Notes: generated by a model from the letters alone, not told the origin. 41,409 nt of DNA from Bacteroidetes bacterium 47-18 (GCA_001897155.1 MKSF01000034.1:1-41409); one strand, 5' to 3'; shown: positions 15,891-25,219, counted from the first letter of the stretch. Numbers and translations are program-made.

Positions 15891-18053
15891 ATGACTATGA
15901 GGTCTGTCTTTTTATATGTATGTATGACGCTTTTACCTGCCGCGGTAACTGCACAACAGCTCAGCCTGGAGGATATTTTCATTAACGGGAAGTACGGTGT
16001 CAAAAGCGTTCCCGGTTTTAATGTAACGGAAGACGGGCAGCATTACCTGAAAATTGACAGGTCAGAGGGCCGGCAGGAAGTGAACCGCTACGACCTCAAA
16101 ACAGGCGCGCATAAGGAGCGGCTGTATATACATAAGGATACCTCGGAGCAACTGGCCGGCTATACGCTTAACAGTCACAGTTCCTATATCCTGACCTTCA
16201 GCAACCCGCAGGCCATTTATCGCCGCTCTGTATTGTACAATACCAGCGTGGTCCGCCTGTCAGACGGTACAGCCGTTCAGCTGCACGGTGGTAAAAAAGT
16301 ATTGCATGCGGGGTTCAGCCCGGAGGGCGATAAGGTCGCTTACGTATTTGAGAACAACCTGTATGTTTATGACATTATCAGGAACAGTACGGTGCAGGTG
16401 ACGCATGACGGCCGTTTCAATCATATCATCAACGGGAATTGTGACTGGGTATACGAGGAGGAATTCAGCTTTTCACAGGCTTATGAATGGTCTCCTGACG
16501 GTAGCTGGATCGCGTATTACAAATTTGACGAAAGCAGGGTGAAGGAGATCACCATGCAATACTATTTCAGCGGTCAGAACTATCCTTCGGATTATACCTT
16601 TAAATATCCCAAGGCAGGAGAAGATAATTCCATTGTCAATATTTATACCTATCATGTAGAGAAAGGCCTGACGCAAAAAATGGATGTGGGCACGGAAACG
16701 GACCAGTACATTCCGCGCATCAGGTGGGCAGGCACCAGGGACCTTTGCATCTTCAGGATGAACAGGCACCAGAACGAGCTTGAGCTGCTGTATGCCAATC
16801 CCCAGAGCGGCGCATCCCGTACAGTGTACCGGGAGAGGAATAAATACTACGTGGATATACACGATAATATCTATTTTTTACAGGAAGGCAATAAAATACT
16901 GCTGACATCGGAAACGGGCGGCTATAATCACCTGTATATATATGATGTGAAATCCCGGAAGCTGAAGGCCGTTACCAGCGGTAAATGGGACCTGGATGAG
17001 CTGGTGGCTGTGGACGAGCAGCAATCCCGGGTGTACTTTACGGCAGGTATCGCTTCACCCAAAGAAAGGCAGCTATATTCGGTCCATATGAACGGCGGAC
17101 AGCAGCGTGCTGTCCTGGCAGAAAGAGGCTGGCATAATGTAAGCGCTACAGGCAATAAATATTTCCTGGTAAAGCACCAGTCGGCTACGGAAGTGCCTAC
17201 TTTCAGGCTTATTGACGCAAAAGGTAAGACTGTCCGCTGGCTGGAAAAGAATGACAGGCTTAAGCAGCAGTTGCAGCAGGTGACGCTCGGAACGCTGCGC
17301 TTCCTGGAGATCCCCAATGATGAAGGCGTGGCCCTGAATGCCTATATGATCACCCCGCCTGATTTCAGCGAAAGTAAAAAATATCCTGTGCTGATGTACC
17401 AGTACAGCGGCCCCGGGTCGCAGCAGGTGGCCGATAGGTTCCAGCTGGACCATTATATGTGGCATCAATACCTGGCGCAGCAGGGTTATATCATTGTAGT
17501 AGCGGACGGCACCGGTACCGGCGGCAGGGGAGAGGAGTTCAAAAAGAAGACTTACCTGCAGCTTGGAAAGCTGGAATCTGATGACCAGATCGCTGTGGCC
17601 CGTTACCTGGGAGCGCTGCCTTATGTGGACGCCGCGCGTATAGGCATCTGGGGATGGAGCTACGGAGCGTTCATGAGCAGCACCTGCATATTCAAGGCCC
17701 CGGAGGTATTTAAGGCTGCCATAGCAGTGGCCCCGGTTACCAACTGGCGCTTCTATGATAATATTTATACGGAACGCTATATGCGTACGCCTGCAGAAAA
17801 TCCGGAAGGCTACGACAGGAATGCGCCGGAGCAGATGGCAGCGGGCCTGAAAGGCAGCTTCCTGCTGATCCATGGCCTGGCGGATGATAATGTGCATTTC
17901 CAGAACGCCGCCGTGCTTACCGAACAGCTGGTCAGGCATAACAAGCAGTTCCGTTCCGAGTATTACCCTAACGGCAACCATGGTATAGGAGGGGGTGTGA
18001 CCCGTTTCCAGTTGTATAAGCGGATGACCGGCTTCATACTGAATGAGCTGTAA
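15891..18053 (+). CDS. S9B dipeptidyl peptidase IV-like serine peptidase
   Basis: This 720-residue periplasmic peptidase removes N-terminal dipeptides. A signal peptide (about 1-21) is followed by a DPP IV N-terminal beta-propeller that carries the substrate N-terminus-binding glutamates in DWVYEEE (about 185-191). The C-terminal alpha/beta hydrolase domain has Ser590 in GWSYGAF, Asp665 in HGLADDNVHF and His697 in NGNHGIGG. All DPP IV hallmarks are intact. A second in-frame ATG lies two codons after the first and either could be used. The BamA/TamA-like gene starts 14 bases after the stop, so the two are probably co-transcribed. Confidence 0.95.
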   Translation: MTMRSVFLYVCMTLLPAAVTAQQLSLEDIFINGKYGVKSVPGFNVTEDGQHYLKIDRSEGRQEVNRYDLKTGAHKERLYIHKDTSEQLAGYTLNSHSSYILTFSNPQAIYRRSVLYNTSVVRLSDGTAVQLHGGKKVLHAGFSPEGDKVAYVFENNLYVYDIIRNSTVQVTHDGRFNHIINGNCDWVYEEEFSFSQAYEWSPDGSWIAYYKFDESRVKEITMQYYFSGQNYPSDYTFKYPKAGEDNSIVNIYTYHVEKGLTQKMDVGTETDQYIPRIRWAGTRDLCIFRMNRHQNELELLYANPQSGASRTVYRERNKYYVDIHDNIYFLQEGNKILLTSETGGYNHLYIYDVKSRKLKAVTSGKWDLDELVAVDEQQSRVYFTAGIASPKERQLYSVHMNGGQQRAVLAERGWHNVSATGNKYFLVKHQSATEVPTFRLIDAKGKTVRWLEKNDRLKQQLQQVTLGTLRFLEIPNDEGVALNAYMITPPDFSESKKYPVLMYQYSGPGSQQVADRFQLDHYMWHQYLAQQGYIIVVADGTGTGGRGEEFKKKTYLQLGKLESDDQIAVARYLGALPYVDAARIGIWGWSYGAFMSSTCIFKAPEVFKAAIAVAPVTNWRFYDNIYTERYMRTPAENPEGYDRNAPEQMAAGLKGSFLLIHGLADDNVHFQNAAVLTEQLVRHNKQFRSEYYPNGNHGIGGGVTRFQLYKRMTGFILNEL

Positions 18054-18067
18054 CGACTGTAAGTGCT

Positions 18068-19861
18068 ATGCGGACATTCTTATACACTTTTACGCTGATA
18101 TGTGCGGTGCTGCTGATACCGGCATTGCTGCAGGCACAGGTAAAAGTGTATTTTCATTTCAGCCCGCAGGAGCAGCCACCCGTACAGAAAGGCCGGCCGG
18201 TCATACCTGACAGCCTGTCCTTTGATAATGAGGTGGCTTTTCATACCTGGTGCAACGCCAAGCTGCTGCAACTGGTAGCATCCGGCTATCTCGCCTGCTC
18301 CTTCGATACCGTGGTGCGGCGGAATGACAGCGTGTGGGACGTCAGCATCTACCTTGGCCGCGTATATCGCTGGGCCCATATAGACCTGGACAGCATCCCG
18401 CCCCTGGCGATCACCAAAGCGGGCCTGAGGAAATTAGACTGGCAGGGACGGGCGGTCCATCCGGGGAAGCTGCAGGGGCTTTACAGGAAGCTGTTAGGCT
18501 ATTACGAGAATAACGGGTATCCTTTTGCCAGGATCATACCTGTGTACGTTCAAATGGAGGACGGTGGCGTTTATACCCTCCTGAAGGTGGATAAAGGCAT
18601 GCTGGTGAAAATAGATACCATAGTCATCAAGGGTAATGTGGAGATAGCTCCGGCGTTTATACAGCAATACCTGGGCATCCGGCAGGGCGATCTCTTCAAT
18701 GAGCAGCAGATCAGCCAGATCAGCGCTAAGATAAAGGAGCTGACCTTTCTCCAGGAATCGGAACCCTGGGAAATGTACCAGACCATTGCAGGCAATGAGC
18801 TGATACTGCACCTTAAAAAGAAGCGTTCAAACCAGATCAACGGCCTGGTGGGTCTCCAGCCTTCCAATAACGAAACCGGAAAAATGCTGCTTACGGTGGA
18901 TGCCCTGCTGGACCTGAAAAACCCGTTCGGCTACGGAGAGCGTATCACCGCCAGCTTCCAGAACCTGCAGCGCGCCTCTCCCAAATTGCTCCTGGGCGCG
19001 CAGGTACCCTATGTACTGGGATTGCCGGTGGCCCTGGAAGGTAATTTCAACCTGTATAAGCGGGATACCTTATTCACCCGGATCAACTTTGAAGGCGGCG
19101 GGCGGTACCTGCTGAATTCCCGGGACTACTTTAAGCTGTCCTATATTGAGGCTTCCTACAGGGTCAATTATGTGGACCTGTCCTTCGTGCAGCGTGAAAA
19201 GCGCCTGCCCGATATCGTGGATACCCGGAACCGGGGCGTGGGCATCCAATTGTTCCTGGATCATACCGATTATGCACCCGCGCCCAGGAAGGGATGGGTG
19301 ATTAATATAAATACCAATATATTGCGGAGAAGTATTAAGGAAAACCTGCAGATATCCACATTGGAGGACGGGTCAGGATTCGATTACTCCAGGCTGTACG
19401 ACACCTTCAGGAGCGCTACCAGCCAGTATAAGCTTTTCGGCGGCATAGAATATTATTACCCGGTGAGCCGTACCTTTATCATCAAAGGGGCCTATGCCGG
19501 GGGGTGGGTGGAAGGCGTAAACCTGTTCATGAATGAATTGTACCAGATCGGCGGCTTTAAGATACTGCGGGGCTTTGATGAGGAAAGCATATTCTCCAGC
19601 CTGTACCATATCGGCACGCTCGAGCTGAGAATGATGATCAACAGCTATTCCTTTTTTTACGGCTTTTCCGATTTTGGCTGGCTGAGCTCCGGCTATAACC
19701 TGACCAGCAGGACACAGCGGCCGCTGAGCATCGGTGGAGGGCTGAACCTTCAGAATGAGAGTGGCATTTTCCGTATTGCCGTAGGTGTCGGTAAGATGGA
19801 GCAGGAACCTTTCAGGCTGCGCCAGGCAAAGCTTCATTTTGGTTATACCGCTTTATTTTAG
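18068..19861 (+). CDS. BamA/TamA-family outer membrane protein with POTRA-like domains
   Basis: This 597-residue protein has a signal peptide (about 1-23), at least two POTRA-like segments (about 50-110 and 140-245, for example IDTIVIKGNVEIAPAFIQQY) and a C-terminal Omp85-type barrel. It contains the lid-lock-like motif ILRGFDEESI (VRGF/Y variant) at about 500 and ends in a strand finishing HFGYTALF. It is shorter than BamA (usually five POTRAs, about 800 residues), so it is more like TamA or an accessory Omp85 protein. The client is unknown. The preceding peptidase gene is 14 bases upstream. Confidence 0.85.
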   Translation: MRTFLYTFTLICAVLLIPALLQAQVKVYFHFSPQEQPPVQKGRPVIPDSLSFDNEVAFHTWCNAKLLQLVASGYLACSFDTVVRRNDSVWDVSIYLGRVYRWAHIDLDSIPPLAITKAGLRKLDWQGRAVHPGKLQGLYRKLLGYYENNGYPFARIIPVYVQMEDGGVYTLLKVDKGMLVKIDTIVIKGNVEIAPAFIQQYLGIRQGDLFNEQQISQISAKIKELTFLQESEPWEMYQTIAGNELILHLKKKRSNQINGLVGLQPSNNETGKMLLTVDALLDLKNPFGYGERITASFQNLQRASPKLLLGAQVPYVLGLPVALEGNFNLYKRDTLFTRINFEGGGRYLLNSRDYFKLSYIEASYRVNYVDLSFVQREKRLPDIVDTRNRGVGIQLFLDHTDYAPAPRKGWVININTNILRRSIKENLQISTLEDGSGFDYSRLYDTFRSATSQYKLFGGIEYYYPVSRTFIIKGAYAGGWVEGVNLFMNELYQIGGFKILRGFDEESIFSSLYHIGTLELRMMINSYSFFYGFSDFGWLSSGYNLTSRTQRPLSIGGGLNLQNESGIFRIAVGVGKMEQEPFRLRQAKLHFGYTALF

Positions 19862-19953
19862 CAGCGGTCTTTTGGTATTTATTTTTATTTTATATTTTTC
19901 TGTTTATAAGTTAGCGCTTTATGTGGCCTTTTGTAATTGTGTTATATTATAGT

Positions 19954-19979
19954 CTTTCCGAAATGCCTATATCGGAAAG
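19954..19979. promoter_or_regulatory. Inverted repeat just upstream of the LuxR-type regulator start
   Basis: CTTTCCGA at 19954-19961 pairs with TCGGAAAG at 19972-19979, with a 10-base spacer. It ends 8 bases before an ATG at 19988. It could be an operator for autoregulation or a leader hairpin that hides the translation start. It argues against the longer TTG-initiated frame beginning at 19937. Confidence 0.4.
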
Positions 19980-19987
19980 GCTACTGT

Positions 19988-20710
19988 ATGGCAGACAGGG
20001 ATGGTAATGGTAATATTGTGATACCGGTGGGGTATCCGGTCGGGGTAAATGAATCAATAATAACTATGGAGCGTATTTGTATAGTGGCGGAAAATACCGA
20101 AGGGGTACTTCCGGGGGGACTGAAGGCTCAGCTCAGCGCGGCCGGGACTTTCAGTGATGTGGTACTGCTTGAAACGGAAGCGTTATCTTCTATTGCTGCT
20201 GCTGATGTGACGGTGGTCTTATGGAGCAGGATATTATCGGAGCAGGGGCTGCTGGACGCGCTGAAGCGGAAGCGTGATAATGGGTATGAAGGTCCCGTTA
20301 TCTTTATCAGCCCGGATAGCACACCGGATAAGGAGCTTCGTGACATGATCGCATTGGAAAGATCAGGCGTTGCAGGAATAGATGTCTCATTATCTCAATT
20401 ATTATCATATATACAGACGCTCCGGTCCGGCAGGAAAAACTGGCTGTTGGCGCCTCCCCTGCAGGAAATGCTGCTGAACACGATGCTTTTCGGAGAAGCT
20501 CCTGCCGGCTTTACTGAACGGGAAGCGGCAGTGATAAGAGAAGCGCAGCGGGGCAGCTCTATAGATGAAACGGCCCGGAAGCTGGGCATCAGCAGGCATA
20601 CGGTGGTGTCCCACCGCCGGAATATCTTTAAGAAGACCGGTGTAAGGTCTATCCATAAGATCCGTCTGAACCCTCCTGCTCCTGAAGGAAACAGTAGCGG
20701 TGACATTTAA
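19988..20710 (+). CDS. LuxR-type helix-turn-helix transcriptional regulator with degenerate receiver-like domain
   Basis: From the ATG at 19988 the protein has 240 residues. An internal ATG at 20066 (giving 214 residues, beginning MERICIVAEN) coincides with the first beta-strand of the receiver-like domain and is an equally good start. The N-terminal domain has an alternating fold like a response regulator (VVLWSRI, VIFISPD) but lacks a clear phospho-acceptor Asp and the usual acidic pair. A C-terminal LuxR HTH follows (FTEREAAVIREAQRG, ISRHTVVSHRRNIFKKTG). Its target is unknown. It converges on the RecD-like gene with only 9 bases between the stops. Confidence 0.8.
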   Translation: MADRDGNGNIVIPVGYPVGVNESIITMERICIVAENTEGVLPGGLKAQLSAAGTFSDVVLLETEALSSIAAADVTVVLWSRILSEQGLLDALKRKRDNGYEGPVIFISPDSTPDKELRDMIALERSGVAGIDVSLSQLLSYIQTLRSGRKNWLLAPPLQEMLLNTMLFGEAPAGFTEREAAVIREAQRGSSIDETARKLGISRHTVVSHRRNIFKKTGVRSIHKIRLNPPAPEGNSSGDI

Positions 20711-20719
20711 GCAGCAGGC

Positions 20720-22495
20720 TTACTGTAACCGGCCGGGCAGCCCGGAGTACCTTACGACCTTCCGGCTGCAGCCTTCCATAAAAACGCTCCTTGCAGCCTG
20801 TATCAGCACATGCTCGCGTGCACGGGTGATGCCCGTATAGATAAGCTCACGTGATAGTATCTGGCTGTCTTCGTTCGGCGGGAGTATCATCAGCACATTA
20901 TTGAATTCCGATCCCTGGCTTTTATGTATGGTCATAGCATAGCAGGTCTCATAAGCGGCTATCAGTCCCGGCAATACCTTTTTGACCTGTTCTGTTCCGT
21001 TATCGTCCCGTACCAGGAAATACGCGTAGGTAACGCCATCGGCGGGGTCTTTTTTCAGGATGCCGGTATCCCCGTTATGAAGGCCCAGGGTATAATTGTT
21101 CCTGGTGACCATAATGGGCCGGTAATCGTAATACGGATCGTACATATTGATCCAACCGCGCTGGTGAAGGTACAGCTCTATCTTCAGGTTCAGGTTATAT
21201 ATGCCTGCTTCCTGCTGCTTTACTGCCGACAGTACCCTGCAGTGATGAAATGCCTGTAAGGCGGGGAGGATATCCTGCCTTTTGCCCGCGGCGTCAAAAA
21301 TATATGCTGAAAACTGTTGTATGAATTGCCGGAATATGGCTTCGTTATATTCAAAATCTATCTGCACGGCGTCATTCCCTCTCATATCACAAAAAAAGTT
21401 CAGGACTTCCGTGTCATTCTCTATAACAGCTTTGCTGATAAGCCCTATGCCCAGGTCATCACTGAAACGGTGGCTTTTTTCCAGCGTAATAATGTGATCG
21501 GTGAGAAGGTGGGGGGCGGTGGTAGTCCGGGCTGCCAGCAAGAGGCCCTGCTGCGGGCTGAGTGTTGTTACGTTGTCAATGAATGAGGGTGTGAACTGGT
21601 TTTGCCGGGGAAGAGTATTGCAGATATCTCCGAATAAGCTGCCGGCCTCTACGGAAGCCAGTTGGTTTTTGTCGCCCAGGAGGATGAGCTTGCAATGCGG
21701 GGGTATGGCACTCAGCAATTTAGAGAACAGCGCGATGTCTATCATAGAGCATTCATCTATTACGATGACGTCATACGGTAAGGGGTTAGACCGGTTGTAC
21801 CTGAAATAAATGCTGTTATGCAGGGTGCCCAGCAGGCGATGTATGGTACCTGAGGGCAGCTGCCGGAACTTTTCGGTAAGTTCGGGCGTTCTTGTGCCAC
21901 CGGAAAGATGCAGGCTTTCCGCCATTCTTGCGGCTGCCTTGCCCGTAGGCGCGGCCAGTGCGATATTGCAGGAAGGCTGCAGGTGCCACAGGATAGACAA
22001 AATCTTGGCTACGGTAGTGGTCTTACCCGTGCCCGGTCCTCCCGTTATAATGGTGAAATTATGTAGCAGGGCGCTGGCTGCGGCTATCTGCTGCCAGTCA
22101 GGTCCGGTACTGCCGGTACCTGGAAAGTACCGCTCCAGCCATTCCCCGGCCTTTATCATATCAATATCCCGGCTTTTGGCGGTTGCCGCCTGTTTGATAT
22201 AACCGGCGATGTGGGTTTCATATTTATACAATCGCTGGGTATAGAGCAGGTCATTATCCAGGATAAAAGGATGTACAAGGTCTTCCGGGCTGCCTATGAG
22301 CTGATGATCTGTCAAAGCCGGCTGCCGGCCCAGTTGGAATGCATCCAGCGTCTGCTGCGGGAGAGGCTCCCGTATGTCGATGCAGATATGCCCTTCGTTA
22401 ATTCTCCGGGAGAGCGTATACAGGTAAGGAGACAGCTTATGGCTGCTGTCAAAATAAGTTGCGAACTGGTAATGTACATCTGGTAGTAACGCCAT
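20720..22495 (-). CDS. recD: RecD-like ATP-dependent DNA helicase (exodeoxyribonuclease V alpha type)
   Basis: This is a 591-residue superfamily 1B helicase. Walker A is GGPGTGKT at residues 152-159, motif II is DECSMID at about 248, a GDKNQLASVEAG motif III follows, and C-terminal motifs HKSQGSEF and YTGITRAREHV are typical of RecD/TraA. The length and N-terminal region fit the RecD subunit of RecBCD better than the longer RecD2. recB and recC are not adjacent, so either they lie elsewhere or this is a stand-alone helicase. It lies 61 bases downstream of rfbF, with a probable terminator between them, so co-transcription is doubtful. Confidence 0.88.
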   Translation of the reverse strand: MALLPDVHYQFATYFDSSHKLSPYLYTLSRRINEGHICIDIREPLPQQTLDAFQLGRQPALTDHQLIGSPEDLVHPFILDNDLLYTQRLYKYETHIAGYIKQAATAKSRDIDMIKAGEWLERYFPGTGSTGPDWQQIAAASALLHNFTIITGGPGTGKTTTVAKILSILWHLQPSCNIALAAPTGKAAARMAESLHLSGGTRTPELTEKFRQLPSGTIHRLLGTLHNSIYFRYNRSNPLPYDVIVIDECSMIDIALFSKLLSAIPPHCKLILLGDKNQLASVEAGSLFGDICNTLPRQNQFTPSFIDNVTTLSPQQGLLLAARTTTAPHLLTDHIITLEKSHRFSDDLGIGLISKAVIENDTEVLNFFCDMRGNDAVQIDFEYNEAIFRQFIQQFSAYIFDAAGKRQDILPALQAFHHCRVLSAVKQQEAGIYNLNLKIELYLHQRGWINMYDPYYDYRPIMVTRNNYTLGLHNGDTGILKKDPADGVTYAYFLVRDDNGTEQVKKVLPGLIAAYETCYAMTIHKSQGSEFNNVLMILPPNEDSQILSRELIYTGITRAREHVLIQAARSVFMEGCSRKVVRYSGLPGRLQ

Positions 22496-22536
22496 AAGGA
22501 TCAGGTAAGTTCCGGTGGGGTGAAATGATGCAAAAT

Positions 22537-22567
22537 AAAAATGGCAACCTGTGCGATTACCATTTTT
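22537..22567 (-). terminator. Hairpin overlapping the rfbF stop codon, likely terminator
   Basis: AAAAATGG at 22537-22544 pairs with CCATTTTT at 22560-22567. Read on the minus strand the structure ends in TTTTTATTTTG, as expected of an intrinsic terminator. The rfbF stop codon sits inside the loop side of the hairpin. Confidence 0.5.
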
Positions 22568-23330
22568 TCCATAAAGGATTATGCTGCCATAATTCCTCCA
22601 TCTCTTCTTTTTCTCTCAGCGTATCCATGCACTTCCAGAAGCCGTGATGCTTATAGGCGGCTATCTGCCCGTCCTTGGCCAGGTCAAACATCGGCTGCCG
22701 TTCCCACATCATATCATCCGCATCATAGTCAAGATAGTTCCTGATCTCCGGGTTGATAACAAAAAATCCCCCGTTGATCCAGGTGCCGCTGTCTTTGGGC
22801 TTTTCCTCAAAGGAGGTGATAGTGCCGTCTTCCTGCATATTGATGACGCCGAAGCGGCTTCCGGCCTGGATGGAGGTCATCGTGCATATCTTGCCGCTGT
22901 TCCGGTGGAAGGCGATAAGGTCATTGATATCGACATCACATACGCCGTCCCCGTAGGTCAGCATAAAGGGCTCGTTGTTGGTATAGGGCAATACCCGCTT
23001 GAGGCGCCCGGCGGTCATCGTATCCAGCCCGGTATCTACCAGGGACACCTTGAAAGGCTCCGCGTTGTTCTGGTGCACTTCCACGCTGTTGTTACCCAGG
23101 TCGACGGTGAGGTCGGCATTGTGTATAAAGTAATTGACAAAGTATTCCTTGATCATCCAGCCTTTATATCCCAGGCAGATGATAAATTCGGTATGCCCGT
23201 AAGCGGCATATATTTTCATGATATGCCACAGGATAGGTTTTCCGCCTATCTCTATCATAGGTTTCGGACGCAGTGAGGACTCTTCCGCTATCCTGGTACC
23301 CCGGCCACCCGCAAAAATGACTACTTTCAT
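22557..23330 (-). CDS. rfbF: Glucose-1-phosphate cytidylyltransferase
   Basis: This enzyme makes CDP-glucose from CTP and glucose 1-phosphate, the entry step to CDP-activated dideoxy and related sugars. It has 257 residues, the full family length. The nucleotidyl-transfer motif FAGGRGTRIAEES is at residues 6-18, PKPMIEIGGKPILWHIMKIY at about 23-42, GDGVCDVD at about 126 and NGGFFV at about 190. The usual partner rfbG (CDP-glucose 4,6-dehydratase) is not next to it. Its neighbours are a methyltransferase and a helicase, so it is an orphan copy in this window. Confidence 0.93.
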   Translation of the reverse strand: MKVVIFAGGRGTRIAEESSLRPKPMIEIGGKPILWHIMKIYAAYGHTEFIICLGYKGWMIKEYFVNYFIHNADLTVDLGNNSVEVHQNNAEPFKVSLVDTGLDTMTAGRLKRVLPYTNNEPFMLTYGDGVCDVDINDLIAFHRNSGKICTMTSIQAGSRFGVINMQEDGTITSFEEKPKDSGTWINGGFFVINPEIRNYLDYDADDMMWERQPMFDLAKDGQIAAYKHHGFWKCMDTLREKEEMEELWQHNPLWKKW

Positions 23331-23442
23331 GATCTGTATGTAAGATTAATGTATGGCAAATATAAACTATTATGGATTACGATCCATGGCGCATCCCGTA
23401 TTGCATCCCGTGGCGGCAGGCAGCCTGCGGAGCAGTGCCGGT

Positions 23443-24441
23443 TTATGTCTTTTCCAGGACAAAAAGATACTCTGTGGTGGCGTCAGCCTTATGCTGCCTG
23501 TTCACGGTCTTGTCGGCCCTGAAGCGGTTATACCGTGTAGTGAACAGGTCGTAACGGCCGTAACGGGAAAGCAGCTGCCGAAGGTGGGTCTCTGACAGCA
23601 GGCCTTCATTATTGTAGCTGATGAAAATATACCTGAATGCCGCCTGCTGTATCAGCGCTTCAAAAGATTGCAGCACGGTCTGCCTGCTGCAATACTCCGA
23701 GCGCTTGTAAGGCCTCAGCCCGGTTTTGCCCGCCGGGGTGAACCGGTCATACCGGGCAATGGTATTCAGGAGGTGGTAATTGGCGCCATATTGCCGCGCA
23801 TTATAAGGAGGATCGAGGTACAGGATATCGCCTTCAATGCTCTTGATGAGCTCATTGCTATCCTCGTTGAATACCCTGTGCTCCTGCTTTGTTGGTGCAA
23901 ACAGTGCCGGCGCTATGGTCAGGGGCTTTTGAGCGCTTTTTTTCAGGTGCTTGAGGTAGGCTCCGTAGACGGAGGCGGTATTGGCTATCTTATCGGCGCT
24001 TTCCAGCAGGGATGCCAGCAGGAAATAATATTCCGGTCCTGTAATAGCCGCTTCCCTGTGCCAGGTCTCGATCTGCCGGCGGACAGCATCTGCCTTTTGC
24101 CCGTTGGCTTCTGAAAAATACAGCCTTCCTGCCCTGCCATTTTCGGAATATTCCTCAAAAATAAAGCCTGCACAGCCTTCAAGCTGGTTGAGCATCTCCA
24201 GGTAATGCAGGTATTCAAAAGGCTGATGGTTGCCTATATAATTCTGATTCAGCACATAGCTGTAATATTCAAGATCATTGCTGATCACCTGCTTCACTTC
24301 TTCCTTAAAGCTTCTTCCCACAATGCCCGTACCGGCAAAAAGATCACAGAATACTTTTCCTGAGAGGTCATGTCCTGCTACCGAGTAGACTGTTTTTTTT
24401 ATAAAATCAGAAAGCCTGTACTTGGAACCGATATAATTCAT
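23443..24441 (-). CDS. D12-class N6-adenine DNA methyltransferase
   Basis: This 332-residue methyltransferase of the Dam-like alpha group has motif X NYIGSKYRL at residues 2-10, the AdoMet motif I DLFAGTGIVG at about 33-42, then a target-recognition region of roughly 150 residues, and catalytic motif IV DPPYNARQYG at 210-219. Motif order X-I-TRD-IV fits D12 enzymes methylating adenine N6. The ATG at 24441 is chosen because a longer frame begins with TTG inside the upstream gene. The upstream gene ends 8 bases before this start and has a nuclease-like signature, which suggests a restriction-modification pair. The recognition sequence cannot be read. Confidence 0.9.
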   Translation of the reverse strand: MNYIGSKYRLSDFIKKTVYSVAGHDLSGKVFCDLFAGTGIVGRSFKEEVKQVISNDLEYYSYVLNQNYIGNHQPFEYLHYLEMLNQLEGCAGFIFEEYSENGRAGRLYFSEANGQKADAVRRQIETWHREAAITGPEYYFLLASLLESADKIANTASVYGAYLKHLKKSAQKPLTIAPALFAPTKQEHRVFNEDSNELIKSIEGDILYLDPPYNARQYGANYHLLNTIARYDRFTPAGKTGLRPYKRSEYCSRQTVLQSFEALIQQAAFRYIFISYNNEGLLSETHLRQLLSRYGRYDLFTTRYNRFRADKTVNRQHKADATTEYLFVLEKT

Positions 24442-24449
24442 TGAATCTG

Positions 24450-25067
24450 CTATTTTACTATCCAAACGATATCCGAAAATACAACTCCTTGGCCGAAGTT
24501 CAGCCGTATCGTATTTTTTAGTTCAAAGGTCCGGAGATATGCGGCTATTTTTTCCGCGATAAAGGATAATTCCGCCTTTAATTTCCAGTGATGTTCCGGC
24601 TGGACGGTATTATACAGGATAAGAAACAGCCTGTTGCTGAAATGAAGCCTGCCTTCCTGGCTTTGCTGTTCATATAGCCAGCGGATAAGCTCTTGTTTAT
24701 GGTGCTGTGCGTAGCTAAGATCATGGGGAAAGGCCTTCGGGAACACGCTGGTCTTATGGTCGAAAGGAATACCATTGATCGTAAAGTCAACCTTTTTGTT
24801 ATAAGGATCGGGAGCAGCCTCAACGTTGCCGTGCTGCCGGAAAAGGTACTCCACTCCTTTTGCGGACCAGAAGTTCAGCCACCTGTTATAGGCATAATGT
24901 TGTATTTCCGGGGGCAGCGCCGCCACCTTTTGCCGCAGTTGTTCAAAATTTGCGGTCCGGTATATGAAGGCGGTCATCCGGTCAGCCTTGTCGGACTGCC
25001 TGCCGTGCCATCGGTACGGAAACGCCAGCCGCTTCCTTAATTCTTTTTCAAGCAATAGGATGTCCAT
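24450..25067 (-). CDS. Hypothetical protein with PD-(D/E)XK-like signature, candidate restriction endonuclease
   Basis: No family was recognised with certainty in this 205-residue protein. An N-terminal helical part carries a Glu in GVEYLF (E73). A strand with Asp94 follows in KKVDFTI, and nine residues later is Asp103-His104-Lys105 in GIPFDHKTSVF. E...D...DxK with this spacing is the arrangement of PD-(D/E)XK nucleases. It lies 8 bases upstream of the adenine methyltransferase and on the same strand, which is how many type II restriction genes are arranged. The ATG at 25067 is favoured; an in-frame start at 25115 adds 16 residues of low likelihood. The nuclease role is inferred from the motif and context, and the alternative is an unrelated conserved protein. 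Confidence 0.6.
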   Translation of the reverse strand: MDILLLEKELRKRLAFPYRWHGRQSDKADRMTAFIYRTANFEQLRQKVAALPPEIQHYAYNRWLNFWSAKGVEYLFRQHGNVEAAPDPYNKKVDFTINGIPFDHKTSVFPKAFPHDLSYAQHHKQELIRWLYEQQSQEGRLHFSNRLFLILYNTVQPEHHWKLKAELSFIAEKIAAYLRTFELKNTIRLNFGQGVVFSDIVWIVK

Positions 25068-25219
25068 AGGGATAAAGTATATAGCCGGTCTGCCTGATGA
25101 ATGGTAGCTGCTCATCCCGCAAGCGTATGACGATCAGGGAGCAGCATCCCGGAATTTTACTTTTATTTCAACTAAAATATAAAATATTTTGTTAATAATT
25201 CAACCAAACTAAATTGACT

